A stretch of DNA of 64,000 nt from Aquicella siphonis (GTDB lineage Bacteria > Pseudomonadota > Gammaproteobacteria > DSM-16500). A program made the position numbers and the translations under genes. The stretch spans positions 930,001 through 994,000 of the forward strand of contig NZ_LR699119.1 in the NCBI RefSeq assembly GCF_902459485.1, in the 5' to 3' direction. Under the pieces are notes generated by a model. It was not told the origin of the DNA. It did no database searches and saw only the letters and a list, made by a program, of their open reading frames with translations. How positions within the stretch are numbered: the stretch's first letter is position 1; the number at the start of each line of letters is the position of its first letter. Positions 32,943-42,131 of the stretch are shown piece after piece.

Positions 32943-34051
32943 GAATAAGTCACCACTGATCGTATGGATTCACCCTGATGCATTAAATCAAAAGCATGAT
33001 TGATCTGGTCCAGCGGCATGACATGTGTGATCAAATCATCGATGTTGATTTTACCTTCCATGTACCAGTCCACGATTTTGGGAACATCCGTGCGTCCTCT
33101 CGCGCCGCCGAAAGCCGATCCTTTCCAGGTGCGTCCTGTCACCAGCTGAAAAGGACGAGTGGAAATTTCCTGTCCGGCGCCTGCGACGCCGATGATGGTG
33201 CAGGTTCCCCAGCCTTTATGGCAGCATTCCAGGGCTTGGCGCATCAGGCTCACATTGCCCACGCACTCAAAACTGAAGTCCGCTCCGCCGCGTGTCAGGT
33301 TGACCAGATAAGGAACCAGATCGCCTTGAACTTCGTCCGGATTGACGAAATGCGTCATGCCGAATTTTTCCGCCAGTGGTTTTCGCCGGGGATTGATGTC
33401 AATGCCGACAATCATGTTGGCGCCGGCCAGGCGGGCGCCCTGGATGACATTAAGGCCGATGCCGCCCAGCCCGAAAACGATTACGTTTGCGCCGGGATGC
33501 ACTTTCGCGGTGTAAATGACAGCGCCTATGCCGGTGGTAACGCCGCATCCGATATAGCAAACCTTGTCAAACGGAGCGTCTTCACGAATTTTTGCCACGG
33601 CGATTTCAGGCAGCACTGTATATTGCGCGAAAGTGGAAGTGCCCATGTAATGGTATAGAGGGCCGCCGTCCAGGCTGAAGCGGCTGGTTCCATCCGGCAT
33701 GAGGCCTTTCCCTTGAGTGCTGCGTATGGCCTGGCACAGATTGGTTTTTTGTGACAGACAATATTCACATTCACGGCACTCGGGCGTATAGAGTGGAATG
33801 ACATGATCGCCGGGTTTGACACTGGCGACGCCCGGGCCTGCTTCAATCACAATGCCGGCGCCTTCATGGCCGAGTATGGCGGGGAACAGTCCTTCCGGGT
33901 CATTGCCTGACAGCGTATAAGCGTCAGTGTGACAAATGCCTGTAGCCTTGATTTCCACCAGTACTTCACCTTTGCCGGGACCGTCCAAATCAACGGTTTC
34001 GAGGGTCAAGGGTGCGCCGGCCTGGTGCGCGACGGCTGCTTTAACTTTCAT
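32939..34051 (-). CDS. frmA: S-(hydroxymethyl)glutathione dehydrogenase / class III alcohol dehydrogenase
   Basis: 370 aa zinc enzyme that oxidises S-hydroxymethylglutathione, formed from formaldehyde and glutathione, with NAD; it also reduces S-nitrosoglutathione. Catalytic Zn ligands lie in [12 protein letters not shown] and GHEGAG; structural Zn Cys are in [17 protein letters not shown]. The NAD motif is [15 protein letters not shown]. The ATG 34051 follows AAAGGAGC; the frame extends upstream to 34153 without support. With fghA it forms a complete formaldehyde detoxification operon. No frmR-type repressor is adjacent. Confidence 0.92.
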   Translation of the reverse strand: MKVKAAVAHQAGAPLTLETVDLDGPGKGEVLVEIKATGICHTDAYTLSGNDPEGLFPAILGHEGAGIVIEAGPGVASVKPGDHVIPLYTPECRECEYCLSQKTNLCQAIRSTQGKGLMPDGTSRFSLDGGPLYHYMGTSTFAQYTVLPEIAVAKIREDAPFDKVCYIGCGVTTGIGAVIYTAKVHPGANVIVFGLGGIGLNVIQGARLAGANMIVGIDINPRRKPLAEKFGMTHFVNPDEVQGDLVPYLVNLTRGGADFSFECVGNVSLMRQALECCHKGWGTCTIIGVAGAGQEISTRPFQLVTGRTWKGSAFGGARGRTDVPKIVDWYMEGKINIDDLITHVMPLDQINHAFDLMHQGESIRSVVTYS

Positions 34052-34206
34052 GGCTGCTCCTTTCGTGAAAAATGTGCGTATGTTTCCAGGAATGATTTCA
34101 ACTCTCCGGCATGCCTCGCCGGGGATGAGTGCATCAAGTGAGTTATAAGGCAAACGAGCGAAATGTCAACAGGCTCAATAAACGCTGTTTGAAAACATTG
34201 CGGAAA

Positions 34207-34884
34207 TCATGTTGTCAATTTTTCACTAAAATAGAATTTATTGCCGCCGTGTTCTTTTGCGTAGTACATGCATGTATCCGCGCATTTCAGCAGGGATTCT
34301 TCATCCGCGCCGTCGTCGGGATACACGCTGATGCCCACGCTTGCGCTGATTTGCAGCGTGGCGTTCTGAAGTTTGACTGGAATCGCAATCAGGTAGCAGA
34401 TCTTGCGCGCTATGGTCTCAATGTCTTCATGACCGTTGACATTTTCAATGATAACAGCCAGTTCATCGCCTCCCAGGCGGGCAAGAATATCGTCTTTTCG
34501 GAAGTAGTTGCGCAGGCGGTTAATCATGATTTGCAAGATGCGGTCGCCAGTTTGATGGCCATACAAATCATTTACGGTTTTGAAATTGTCCAGATCAATG
34601 TATAAGAGAGCGAGGATGCGGCTGTTTTTTCGCGCCCGTGCCAATGCGTTGGCCAGATTGGTTTGAAACAGCCTGCGATTGGGAATTTTGGTCAGGGGAT
34701 CGTGAGTCGCCGCCTGCGCAAGCTTTTTGTTGCTGATTTCAAGATTGATTAACAGAATGTCATTATCGTATTTCAGGACGATGGAATTTTTTATCAGCTT
34801 ATGCGTCTTGAGTGTGATCAGAATCAGGTAAACTAAGGTATACAGACAGGGCAAAGTCAAACAGATGATAGACGTGATTGTCAA
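34207..34884 (-). CDS. Diguanylate cyclase GGDEF domain, 3' fragment (frameshifted)
   Basis: Holds the last membrane helix (TLVYLILITLKTH) and a complete GGDEF domain: DPLTKIPNRRLFQ, LLYIDLDNFKTVND, LARLGGDELAVI (GGDEL variant, normally active) and SVGISVYPDDG. No RxxD inhibitory site is seen five residues before GGDEL. Its true start is in the other frame, in the upstream fragment; the two frames overlap at 34799-34884. A one-base insertion (or a two-base loss) near 34830-34845 would explain the break. Confidence 0.75.
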   Translation of the reverse strand: MTITSIICLTLPCLYTLVYLILITLKTHKLIKNSIVLKYDNDILLINLEISNKKLAQAATHDPLTKIPNRRLFQTNLANALARARKNSRILALLYIDLDNFKTVNDLYGHQTGDRILQIMINRLRNYFRKDDILARLGGDELAVIIENVNGHEDIETIARKICYLIAIPVKLQNATLQISASVGISVYPDDGADEESLLKCADTCMYYAKEHGGNKFYFSEKLTT

Positions 34885-35443
34885 TCAGGGCAATCGTTAG
34901 AATAAGCGGTACAATGGCAGCGATTAAAAATCCCGCTGCCGCGCCCGGGATTGCCGCTGATAAAGGCACGGCGCCCGCTGTCACCCCGGCCACCATCAGG
35001 ATCATAAAAGTCTGTTCGACGGGATTGGCGGATGGAAACAGGTAAATACCCATTAAGCCCCAGCATGCGCCTCCTAGCAGCGCCCCCAGGATGTAGAGAT
35101 TAACCCAGAGCTTGAGACGGTTTTCGGCGTAATCATAGCTTTTGAAAAACAGGACCAGCGCGATACGCGCGAAAGTGACGCTGAACGTGAACGCCGCCCA
35201 GACTAATAATATGACATTTGAATTTCGGGAGTCGTACAAAACGAATAAAATCAGGCTGGTGCAAAACAGGGAAGCCAGCATGGCGGTAATTGTTTGTTCA
35301 TATACATGTTTTACCAGTGAAAACGTGATCTTTTCCGTTTTCATTCGGGAAATGTTTTTGTCAGGCGGATGAATATAGGGAGCGGAAGGTGAAAAATATT
35401 GCATGGCGGCTCTCCAAAATAACTTATCCATCGCATAATTCAT
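34799..35443 (-). CDS. Diguanylate cyclase membrane sensor, 5' fragment (frameshifted)
   Basis: 214 aa with several membrane helices (AMLASLFCTSLILFVLY; VILLVWAAFTFSVTFARIALVLF; NLYILGALLGGACWGLMGIYLF; TFMILMVAGVTAGAVPLSAAIPG; GFLIAAIVPLILTIALI), a MASE-like membrane sensor. The last residues (LSLPDSDHTQDA) are out of frame; the natural path continues as helix plus GGDEF in the other frame. If joined, the protein would be about 400 aa. No ribosome site is strong; Met34 is a likely alternative start. Confidence 0.65.
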   Translation of the reverse strand: MNYAMDKLFWRAAMQYFSPSAPYIHPPDKNISRMKTEKITFSLVKHVYEQTITAMLASLFCTSLILFVLYDSRNSNVILLVWAAFTFSVTFARIALVLFFKSYDYAENRLKLWVNLYILGALLGGACWGLMGIYLFPSANPVEQTFMILMVAGVTAGAVPLSAAIPGAAAGFLIAAIVPLILTIALIDNHVYHLFDFALSVYLSLPDSDHTQDA

Positions 35444-35552
35444 TTTATCATTAAGTGAAATACCCGAACAGCCGAATTCTAACTGTGTTGAATCTATTGA
35501 TAGTGGCGAAGGGCAAAACCGGCAGAATGCGGATAGGCAAAAAAGACATCAC

Positions 35553-36362
35553 TCAATCGGCGGTGCGTTTAAACGCGGTGGGCAGATACAGGAGGAATAC
35601 CAGAGCGGTGATCCAGAAACTGATGGGCCAGTCAGTAAAAAACGTCAGAACAATGCCCATCCAGACAACCAGAATGGCCAGAGCGACACTCAGCATTATC
35701 CCGGCCCAGGTATGATGGGTGCATTGCACGGCTATGGCGGCAGGTCCGATCAAAAGCGTGAATACCAGAATGACACCGACAACCTGGCTTGCCAGCGTCA
35801 CAGCCATGGACAGGATGACGACAAAGAACACTGACATCCAGTACAGGGAAATTCCTTTTGCTTCGGCCATTTCAGGTTCGATGCTGCTAAAAATCAGGCG
35901 CCGCGCAAGAATGCCGATTCCGATGAGGCTGGCTGTCATCAGCCAGGTCATTAAGCTGATGTCTTGATCTGATACGCCCAGCAGATTTCCGAATAAAATA
36001 ATGCTGGCCTGTCCCGCATATCCATTGTAGAAATGCAGAAACAGTGTCCCCAGCCCCAGGCAAAATGATAATATAATTCCGATGATCATATCGCTTTTAT
36101 GCGCGCGTTCACCTAAGGATCCTATTCCTATTGCGGCAAGAACAGTCAATAGCAATTGGCCTGTCATGGGGCTTAAACCTGCGAGTAACGCACCGCTCGC
36201 GCCGGCAAATCCGATATGACCCAGAGCGTGAGCGGCGAAAGCGAGTTTGCGGAGAATAACAAAATATCCAACGATCCCGGCCAGTATGGCTGCCATGGTG
36301 CCGGCAAGAAACGCATGACGCATGAATTCGTAAGCAAATATTTCCGTCATTGTATCAATCAT
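35553..36362 (-). CDS. znuB: Metal ABC transporter permease (ZnuB/MntB family)
   Basis: 269 aa, eight to nine hydrophobic helices of the ABC-3 family, including AHALGHIGFAGASGALLAGLSP and VGVILVFTLLIGPAAIAVQ. It forms the channel of a Zn or Mn importer with the ATPase (8-bp overlap upstream) and the binding protein. Last gene of the operon. Confidence 0.85.
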   Translation of the reverse strand: MIDTMTEIFAYEFMRHAFLAGTMAAILAGIVGYFVILRKLAFAAHALGHIGFAGASGALLAGLSPMTGQLLLTVLAAIGIGSLGERAHKSDMIIGIILSFCLGLGTLFLHFYNGYAGQASIILFGNLLGVSDQDISLMTWLMTASLIGIGILARRLIFSSIEPEMAEAKGISLYWMSVFFVVILSMAVTLASQVVGVILVFTLLIGPAAIAVQCTHHTWAGIMLSVALAILVVWMGIVLTFFTDWPISFWITALVFLLYLPTAFKRTAD

Positions 36363-37167
36363 GATGATGTGCTACCTGTCCTAGTACATTTTGACCATCG
36401 CCGAACACAAACAAGCGGTTGTTGAATTCTATCACCTCTATCGATGTTCCATACAAGGCGCTTAATGACGGCGAAGTAATGACTTCATGCGTCTGACCAA
36501 TGGCCGCCTTGCCTTTCGCGAAAAACATCACGCGGTCCATCACCTTGAGCAAAGGATTGGGGTCGTGCGCGGTGAAAAGTATGGTGATATCGAGCCTGTC
36601 TTGAATATCTTTTAACAGGTTGATGAATGTTTCCTGATAGTGCGGATCCAGATTCGACAATGGTTCGTCCAGCAGCAGAATTTTCGGATTGCCTAGCAGA
36701 CTTTGCGCCAGGTAGATACGCTGTCTTTCTCCGCCTGATAATTGTTGTACGGGTCTGTCCGCATAATCATCCGCTTTTACCAGGCGCAGTAAACGGCCGA
36801 TTTCGCCGGATTTTTTCCTGGACGGAAGAGGTAATCCAAATGATGTACCCTGATATGACGCTTCCAGCATGGAGCGGCAGCTAAGATTGGCTGCGCTCGC
36901 GTATTGGCGCATTTGCGGCATGTAACCCAGGTCGCTGCTCCCGTGCGCCGGCGCTTCTCCCAGTACTCGTATGTCTCCGGACAGGGGTTTTATCAGTCCT
37001 AACACTGCCTTGAGAAAAGTGCTCTTTCCCGATCCGTTTGGACCGAGTATGCCGATGAATTCGCCTTTGCTGATCTGAATGGAAATATTCGCAACGATGG
37101 GCTTGCCGGCATATCCCAGCGTCAGGCCGCGGGTGGTGATGACATCACGGGATGTATGGTTAATCAT
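36355..37167 (-). CDS. znuC: Metal ABC transporter ATPase (ZnuC/MntA family)
   Basis: 270 aa. Walker A GPNGSGKST, Q-loop in YMPQMRQY, signature LSGGERQR, Walker B ILLLDEPLSNLD, switch His in TAHDPN. The C-terminus has FGDGQNVLGQVAHHHD, with a His-rich end. It overlaps the binding-protein gene by 4 bp and the permease gene by 8 bp. Confidence 0.85.
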   Translation of the reverse strand: MINHTSRDVITTRGLTLGYAGKPIVANISIQISKGEFIGILGPNGSGKSTFLKAVLGLIKPLSGDIRVLGEAPAHGSSDLGYMPQMRQYASAANLSCRSMLEASYQGTSFGLPLPSRKKSGEIGRLLRLVKADDYADRPVQQLSGGERQRIYLAQSLLGNPKILLLDEPLSNLDPHYQETFINLLKDIQDRLDITILFTAHDPNPLLKVMDRVMFFAKGKAAIGQTHEVITSPSLSALYGTSIEVIEFNNRLFVFGDGQNVLGQVAHHHD

Positions 37168-38045
37168 TTATTTTCCTGTTTCTGATTCAGGGCATTGTCC
37201 AGTTTCGCCAATTGCTCCATGATCCATGCCGTGAAAGTGGTGTCAGATGGCATGATCTCGCTGACCCCGACGACGGGGATATGCTGCTCTTTTGCAAGAG
37301 CGAGCATTTTTTCTGTCATGGGATTGATAACTTGATTATTATAAATGAATACCTTGGCTTTGTGTTCATTAAGAGCATTTTCAAACTCCCGGATTTGTGA
37401 CACGGTGGGCGGAATATCATTCATGATGCTATTTTGAAAACCTGATCCCAGCATTTTTAAACCAATCGCGTCTGTCATATAGTTGAATAATGGTTCCGTG
37501 GCGATCACAGGTGTTCCGTGAAATTGTTTTTGCAGATTGTCAACCTTCTTCAGGACAGCTCCATAAGAATCGTTAAAGTGCTTGAGCTGCCGTGCATAAT
37601 CGTCGCCGTGCGCCGGATCCAGTTGTGTCAGCGCATCAGTCACATGACGGGCGAGCACGGGCATGGTTTGAGGCATGAACCAGATATGGGGATTGCTTCC
37701 ATTTTTAATATTCATCAGTCGGGCTGCCTCAAGGACAAGAGGGTGTTTCCGGGCTGTGTTTGAAAGAATGGATTTTATCCAGGGATCATAATCGGCCCCG
37801 TTGAATATAATGAGGTCTGCTGAGGCGGCTTTAATGAGGACGCCGGGCTGAATGCTGAATAAGTGCGGATCGCCGGAAACATGGGTGATGACGCTGGTGA
37901 CGCTGACATGCGGGCCGCCAAGTTCCTTTACCACTTGGCCATAAAAATTTTCTGCGCACAAGACCTGAATTGGCGCTGCGGTGACGAATGGGCTGATGAA
38001 AGCAAGAAATACGATGATTAATGAGAGAATTTTCTTTGCTATCAT
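37164..38045 (-). CDS. znuA: Zn/Mn-binding protein of the metal ABC importer (ZnuA/MntC-like)
   Basis: 293 aa from ATG 38045, with a signal peptide (IAKKILSLIIVFLAFISPFVTA). It is a cluster A-I binding protein. Probable metal ligands: His in SGDPHLFSI, His in NPHIWFM, Glu in ATEPLFNYM and the acidic position in MPSDTTF. The third ligand is Glu, where classical ZnuA has His; that pattern is closer to Mn- or mixed-metal proteins. The His-rich loop of ZnuA is missing. So Zn versus Mn is open. The mature protein acts in the periplasm with the next two genes. Confidence 0.8.
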   Translation of the reverse strand: MIAKKILSLIIVFLAFISPFVTAAPIQVLCAENFYGQVVKELGGPHVSVTSVITHVSGDPHLFSIQPGVLIKAASADLIIFNGADYDPWIKSILSNTARKHPLVLEAARLMNIKNGSNPHIWFMPQTMPVLARHVTDALTQLDPAHGDDYARQLKHFNDSYGAVLKKVDNLQKQFHGTPVIATEPLFNYMTDAIGLKMLGSGFQNSIMNDIPPTVSQIREFENALNEHKAKVFIYNNQVINPMTEKMLALAKEQHIPVVGVSEIMPSDTTFTAWIMEQLAKLDNALNQKQENK

Positions 38046-38078
38046 TCTGTTGACCCCAGTCATGCATGCTCAGGATTT

Positions 38079-38091
38079 TGCTATAATAGCA
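38079..38091. promoter_or_regulatory. Palindromic operator candidate overlapping a -10 element
   Basis: TGCTAT-A-ATAGCA is a perfect 13-bp palindrome containing TATAAT, in the divergent region 34-46 bp upstream of znuA. It shares TG(C/T)TATAATA with the gammaproteobacterial Zur core. A metal-responsive regulator is plausible. Confidence 0.5.
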
Positions 38092-38132
38092 TCATACAGG
38101 ATGAATCTTTAGAAAAATTACACGAGTTGGCA

Positions 38133-38795
38133 ATGATGAATGATGAGTCCATCAAGGTGTTCGATCAATTGGCAGACCGTTATGATCAGTGGTTTGACCG
38201 GCACGTCGCTGTGTTTGAGTCGGAAGTTCTCGCATTGAAAAAAATTATACCAGCGCAGGGAAGAGGCCTGGAGGTCGGGACAGGTTCCGGACGGTTCGCT
38301 GCCGCTCTGGGTATTCGTGAAGGAGTGGAACCCTCAGCAAAGCTTGCCAGTCTTGCCGGGAACAGGGGGGTGCAAGTACATCCGGGCGTGGCGGAATCAT
38401 TGCCCTTTCCGGACGATCAGTTTGACTACCTATTGTTTGGCACGGTGTTATGTTATCTGGATGATCCTCTGAAGGCCTTGTCTGAAGCCGTGCGTGTTTT
38501 GAAGCCGACAGGACTATTACTGATCGCGATGCTGGACAAGGGTTCATTTCTGGTAAAAGAATATGAAAATAAAAAGCCGGTGAATCCGTTTTACCGGCAT
38601 GCGCATTTTTACACGGTGAATGAAATGCTGATACTGATTCATGCGCTTCATTTCAGGGAGGAATCCATCTATCAGACGATTTTTTCTCCGCTGGAAAATA
38701 TCACGACACCGCAAGCCGTGCGTTCTGGTTATGGCGAGGGCGGTTTTGTGGTGATCTCCGCCCGTCTTCATCTTGCGGATTATCGCGAACCCTGA
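38133..38795 (+). CDS. SAM-dependent methyltransferase (class I)
   Basis: 220 aa. Motif I is GLEVGTGSGRFAAAL, with a following acidic residue in REGVEPS; the DQFDYLLFGTVLCYLDD segment is motif IV. It belongs to the Methyltransf_11 (UbiE/SAM) group. The substrate is not evident. TTG 38127 or ATG 38136 are other starts. It is divergent from the metal importer and could share its regulatory palindrome. Confidence 0.75.
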   Translation: MMNDESIKVFDQLADRYDQWFDRHVAVFESEVLALKKIIPAQGRGLEVGTGSGRFAAALGIREGVEPSAKLASLAGNRGVQVHPGVAESLPFPDDQFDYLLFGTVLCYLDDPLKALSEAVRVLKPTGLLLIAMLDKGSFLVKEYENKKPVNPFYRHAHFYTVNEMLILIHALHFREESIYQTIFSPLENITTPQAVRSGYGEGGFVVISARLHLADYREP

Positions 38796-38867
38796 TGCCG
38801 GTTTTACGAGAATGCTCATCTGCCATAGGTAAGGGTTGACGCAGTTCAATGAGCGTCTCCGGTTTTA

Positions 38868-39263
38868 CTATGACGATTTTTGCAGGCTGGCTTGGACACG
38901 TTCAAGCCGTTCACGCGCGGAGCGGGCAATCTGGCGTATTTCTGGTTTGTCGGTAAGCGACATCAGGGCATCCGGGTCCAGAATGCTGACTGTAATGCTC
39001 TTGTCATTTTCCTCGCGTATCACGACATTGCAGGGCAGCAGCAAACCGATATCAGGATCAATTTCCAGGGCTTGATGAGCGAGAACAGGATTGCATGCTC
39101 CCAGTATGAGATAAGGCGGTTTATCAATGTTCAATTTTTGCTTTAATGTGGCTTTGACATCAATCTCGGTCAGCACGCCAAACCCTTCGGCCTTGAGTGC
39201 GTTGATCGTGCTTGCTACCGCGTTGTCAAACGAGTCATACAAGGTGACATGTAATCCGTACAT
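38868..39263 (-). CDS. DUF302 family protein
   Basis: 131 aa. DUF302 core: GFGVLTEIDVKATLKQKLNID, YLILGACNPVLAHQALEIDPDIGLLLPCNVVI. The family is small and soluble with an unknown, possibly redox or stress-linked function. ATG 39263 is used because AGGAG lies 9 bp upstream. Neighbour of a divergent universal stress protein. Confidence 0.8.
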   Translation of the reverse strand: MYGLHVTLYDSFDNAVASTINALKAEGFGVLTEIDVKATLKQKLNIDKPPYLILGACNPVLAHQALEIDPDIGLLLPCNVVIREENDKSITVSILDPDALMSLTDKPEIRQIARSARERLERVQASLQKSS

Positions 39264-39382
39264 GGTAATCATCTCCTGTGGCTGGTTATATGATAGGATA
39301 ATCTGCATAAAAATGGAAACCGCTGCCGGTTTGCTTTAAACAGATACACTATTCTGAAATATGACTCAGGGAGGTGCGCTTA

Positions 39383-39832
39383 ATGTATGCAAAAATCCTT
39401 GTTCCCGTGGATGGCAGTGAAACATCAGAGACTGCCATGAGCGAGGCGGTAAAATTGGCAAAAGACCAGGGCGCGAAAATCAGCGTTATTTATATTGCCG
39501 ATGAGTACCTGGCGCCCGCCGAAGGCATCACGATTGATTTTAATCGATATGAAACCTCCATGCGTGAATACGGCTTGTCGCTTCTGCATAAAATGGAAGA
39601 AATGGCGCGCGCCGCACAAGTTCCCGTTGAAGGGAAGCTGATCGAAATTTCAGATTACAGTGATCATGTACCTGAAAAAATCATAGATGAAGCCAGAAAT
39701 GGCAAGGCGGATCTGATAGTGATAGGAACGCACGGGCGCCGCGGCTTCAGGCGCTTGCTGCTAGGGAGCGTTGCTGAAGGTGTCGTGCGCCTTGCGCATA
39801 TACCGGTTCTGTTGATACGTGCCAGAGAATAA
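39383..39832 (+). CDS. Universal stress protein A family
   Basis: 149 aa. The fold starts YAKILVPVDGSETS and ends with the ATP-binding motif GTHGRRGFRRLLLGSVAEGV (G-2X-G-9X-GS). It is a single-domain ATP-binding Usp induced in many bacteria by starvation or stress. ATG 39383 follows GGGAGGTG; 39374 would add three residues. Confidence 0.88.
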   Translation: MYAKILVPVDGSETSETAMSEAVKLAKDQGAKISVIYIADEYLAPAEGITIDFNRYETSMREYGLSLLHKMEEMARAAQVPVEGKLIEISDYSDHVPEKIIDEARNGKADLIVIGTHGRRGFRRLLLGSVAEGVVRLAHIPVLLIRARE

Positions 39833-39884
39833 ACGCCCGGCGCCGGCTGAAGGCGCACCCGGTTTTTGAAACAGGAGTGAAATA

Positions 39885-40262
39885 ATGGAGGCTGTCATGC
39901 TGATAATAAATGCACTGATTATACTGATCGCGTTTGAGCATATCTGGTTTATGGTGCTGGAAATGTTTCTCTGGGAAAAACCTGTGGGATTAAAGACGTT
40001 CAGAATTTCGCGGGAGTTTGCCGCCTCCTCCGCGCATCTGGCTGCGAATCAGGGGTTATATAACGGTATGCTTGCCGCGGGGCTGATCTGGAGCGTGGTT
40101 TCAAGCGATGCGGCCGAATCCTGGCATTTGAAACTGTTTTTTCTTCTCTGTGTAACGGTTGCTGGAGTTTACGGCGCGGTCAGCGTCAACAGGAGAATTT
40201 TATTCATTCAGGCACTGCCGGCATTGATCGCGCTTTGTCTGCTGTTTTACTCCGCCTTGTGA
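39885..40262 (+). CDS. DUF1304 membrane protein
   Basis: 125 aa with four hydrophobic helices. The DUF1304 signature is present: AFEHIWFMVLEMFLWEKP and the NQGLYNGMLAAGLIW segment. Function unknown. AGGAG precedes the ATG. It lies 52 bp after the Usp gene and may be co-transcribed. Confidence 0.8.
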   Translation: MEAVMLIINALIILIAFEHIWFMVLEMFLWEKPVGLKTFRISREFAASSAHLAANQGLYNGMLAAGLIWSVVSSDAAESWHLKLFFLLCVTVAGVYGAVSVNRRILFIQALPALIALCLLFYSAL

Positions 40263-40310
40263 AAATTGAAATCGCCTGTTGAACAATGCCAGTAAATGTT
40301 CTTTGAAAAA

Positions 40311-40997
40311 TCATCCTGAATTCGATTTTATGTATTTCGCGATGTATTCAGGCAGGTCCGCCGGAGCAAGATGGTTATAATAAGGGGGAAGTGTGCTTGC
40401 GGTATCCAGTGTCGCGTAGAGTGTTGCTTCCGGGGAGTATTCAAACAATAATTGCACTTGTCCGGCGGTTTCCCTGCCAGCGATATCCGCGATGACTTCC
40501 AGCGCCAGATCGATTCCGCTGGAAATGCCGCCGGAAGCAAAGATTTTTCCCGATTTGACGACACGCTGTTCCTTGATGTGAATGGGATACGCGGCGCGCA
40601 ATTCGGGCAGCGCGCGCCAATAGGTTGTCATGAACTCATTCTCCGCGACGCCGGCCTGGCATAATAGAAATGCGCCTGTGCAGACCGAGAGGATATGTCT
40701 GGCGCAGCCAGACTGCTTTTTTATGAAAGCGAGCAGTCTGGCGTTATTGCCTTGCTGCAGTCGCCCCTTGCCGCCGGGTATCACCAGATAATCGAGATCC
40801 GGGCAGTGATCAAAATCAGTGTGGGCGTTGAGAATCACCGCGTTATCACAGGCAACAGGTGTGCCGTTTTCGGATACCAGAATCATCTCAAGCGGAGCGT
40901 GCAAGACATTTTTCCAGATGGAAAACACTTCCCATGGTCCTATGATATCCATAGGCTGCGCCTGTTCGTATAAAAGTACTCCCAGTCTGCGATTCAT
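40311..40997 (-). CDS. DJ-1/PfpI family protein, isonitrile hydratase-like
   Basis: 228 aa class I glutamine amidotransferase-like fold. The nucleophile elbow is LSVCTGAFLL (Cys), with PGGKGRLQQG earlier. PMDIIGPWEVFSIW at the start is typical of the GlxA/InhA branch. The AraC DNA-binding domain of GlxA-type regulators is missing, so it is an enzyme or chaperone-like protein rather than a regulator. Cyclohexyl isocyanide hydratase is the nearest described activity; not proven. Confidence 0.75.
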   Translation of the reverse strand: MNRRLGVLLYEQAQPMDIIGPWEVFSIWKNVLHAPLEMILVSENGTPVACDNAVILNAHTDFDHCPDLDYLVIPGGKGRLQQGNNARLLAFIKKQSGCARHILSVCTGAFLLCQAGVAENEFMTTYWRALPELRAAYPIHIKEQRVVKSGKIFASGGISSGIDLALEVIADIAGRETAGQVQLLFEYSPEATLYATLDTASTLPPYYNHLAPADLPEYIAKYIKSNSG

Positions 40998-41048
40998 TCG
41001 ATCAGTCTCCCGTTATCCAGTGTGTCAGCAGCGCGGCTGCGGGTACAG

Positions 41049-41957
41049 TCAAGAGTGTATGCCAAGATTGCAGATTTCTTCTCCATCCAGGCATTTTTTA
41101 CTTTCGTGTTGTAGTGTAGTGTGAGATATCCCGAATTGTGAAGCGAACAGTTCGCGAATCTTTTGCAATACCTGTTCGCAATCGCGGCTTTTATCGATGA
41201 CAACATGCGCGGTCAGGCTGACGCGGCCGCTTGTGATCGTCCAGACGTGCAATTCATGAATGTCTTTTACCCCGTCCACGCCGCGAGCCGCAGCTTCAAG
41301 TGTTTCGAGATTGATGTGAGCGGGCACGCCTTCCAGCAAGACATTGATACTTTCTTTTAGCAATACCCAAGTTCTGGGCAATACCCAAATACCAATCAGA
41401 ACAGCGACCAGCGAGTCGACCCAGCTCCAGCCCGTGAATCGTATAATGATCGCGCCTGCAATCACTCCTATCGAACCCAGAGCATCACTCCAGACTTCGA
41501 GATAGGCGCTTTTCATGTTGAGGCTTTTGTCTTTTGATGCCGTTAATATCCACATGGCCGCGAGATTCACCAGCAGACCGATAAGGGCGATCACCAGCAT
41601 GCCCAGGGATTGGATTTCCGGCGGGTTGCTCAGTCTGGAATAGGCTTCATACACGATATAGAGCGCGACCAGAAATAATAATATGGTATTAAAGGCCGCG
41701 GCCAGAATTTCAAAGCGATAATAGCCAAATGTTCTGACCCTGTCCGCGGGGCGCTTACCCAGCCTGATGGCAACCAGCGCGATAGCGAGGGCGGTGACGT
41801 CTGTAAGCATATGGGCCGCATCCGAGATAAGCGCGAGACTGTGCGTCAGTATGCCGCCGGCAATTTCCGCGACAAGAAAAACGGATGATAATATCAGGGC
41901 GTACACCAGTCGGTATTCGCTTGAGGCATGGGCGGTGTGATGATGTGAGTCGTTCAT
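41049..41957 (-). CDS. Cation diffusion facilitator (Zn/Co/Cd efflux)
   Basis: 302 aa. Six membrane helices and a cytoplasmic C-terminal domain (about 205-300, HELHVWTITSGRVSLTAHVVI). The first metal site is in helix 2 (SLALISDAAHMLTDVTAL). In helix 5 the usual HxxxD is ExxxD (YLEVWSDALGS), an altered second half-site also seen in some CzcD-type proteins. The N-terminus has a short His cluster (DSHHHTAH). It exchanges metal for protons in the inner membrane. ATG 41957 has AGGAC upstream; an earlier start at 41987 is possible. Confidence 0.85.
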   Translation of the reverse strand: MNDSHHHTAHASSEYRLVYALILSSVFLVAEIAGGILTHSLALISDAAHMLTDVTALAIALVAIRLGKRPADRVRTFGYYRFEILAAAFNTILLFLVALYIVYEAYSRLSNPPEIQSLGMLVIALIGLLVNLAAMWILTASKDKSLNMKSAYLEVWSDALGSIGVIAGAIIIRFTGWSWVDSLVAVLIGIWVLPRTWVLLKESINVLLEGVPAHINLETLEAAARGVDGVKDIHELHVWTITSGRVSLTAHVVIDKSRDCEQVLQKIRELFASQFGISHTTLQHESKKCLDGEEICNLGIHS

Positions 41958-42131
41958 ACTTGTCCTGCTGATACTGATATACGTCAAGTATAACAGTTAT
42001 CGCCATGAGTACCCAGGCTTGCAAGAATGGCAGCCCTGTCGTTATGGTATTTGCATTTTACATGAATATCATTTATTTATCATTTTGATTATCGAAATGT
42101 ATTTTGGGATAACGGAGCCAGGGAGTTGATC

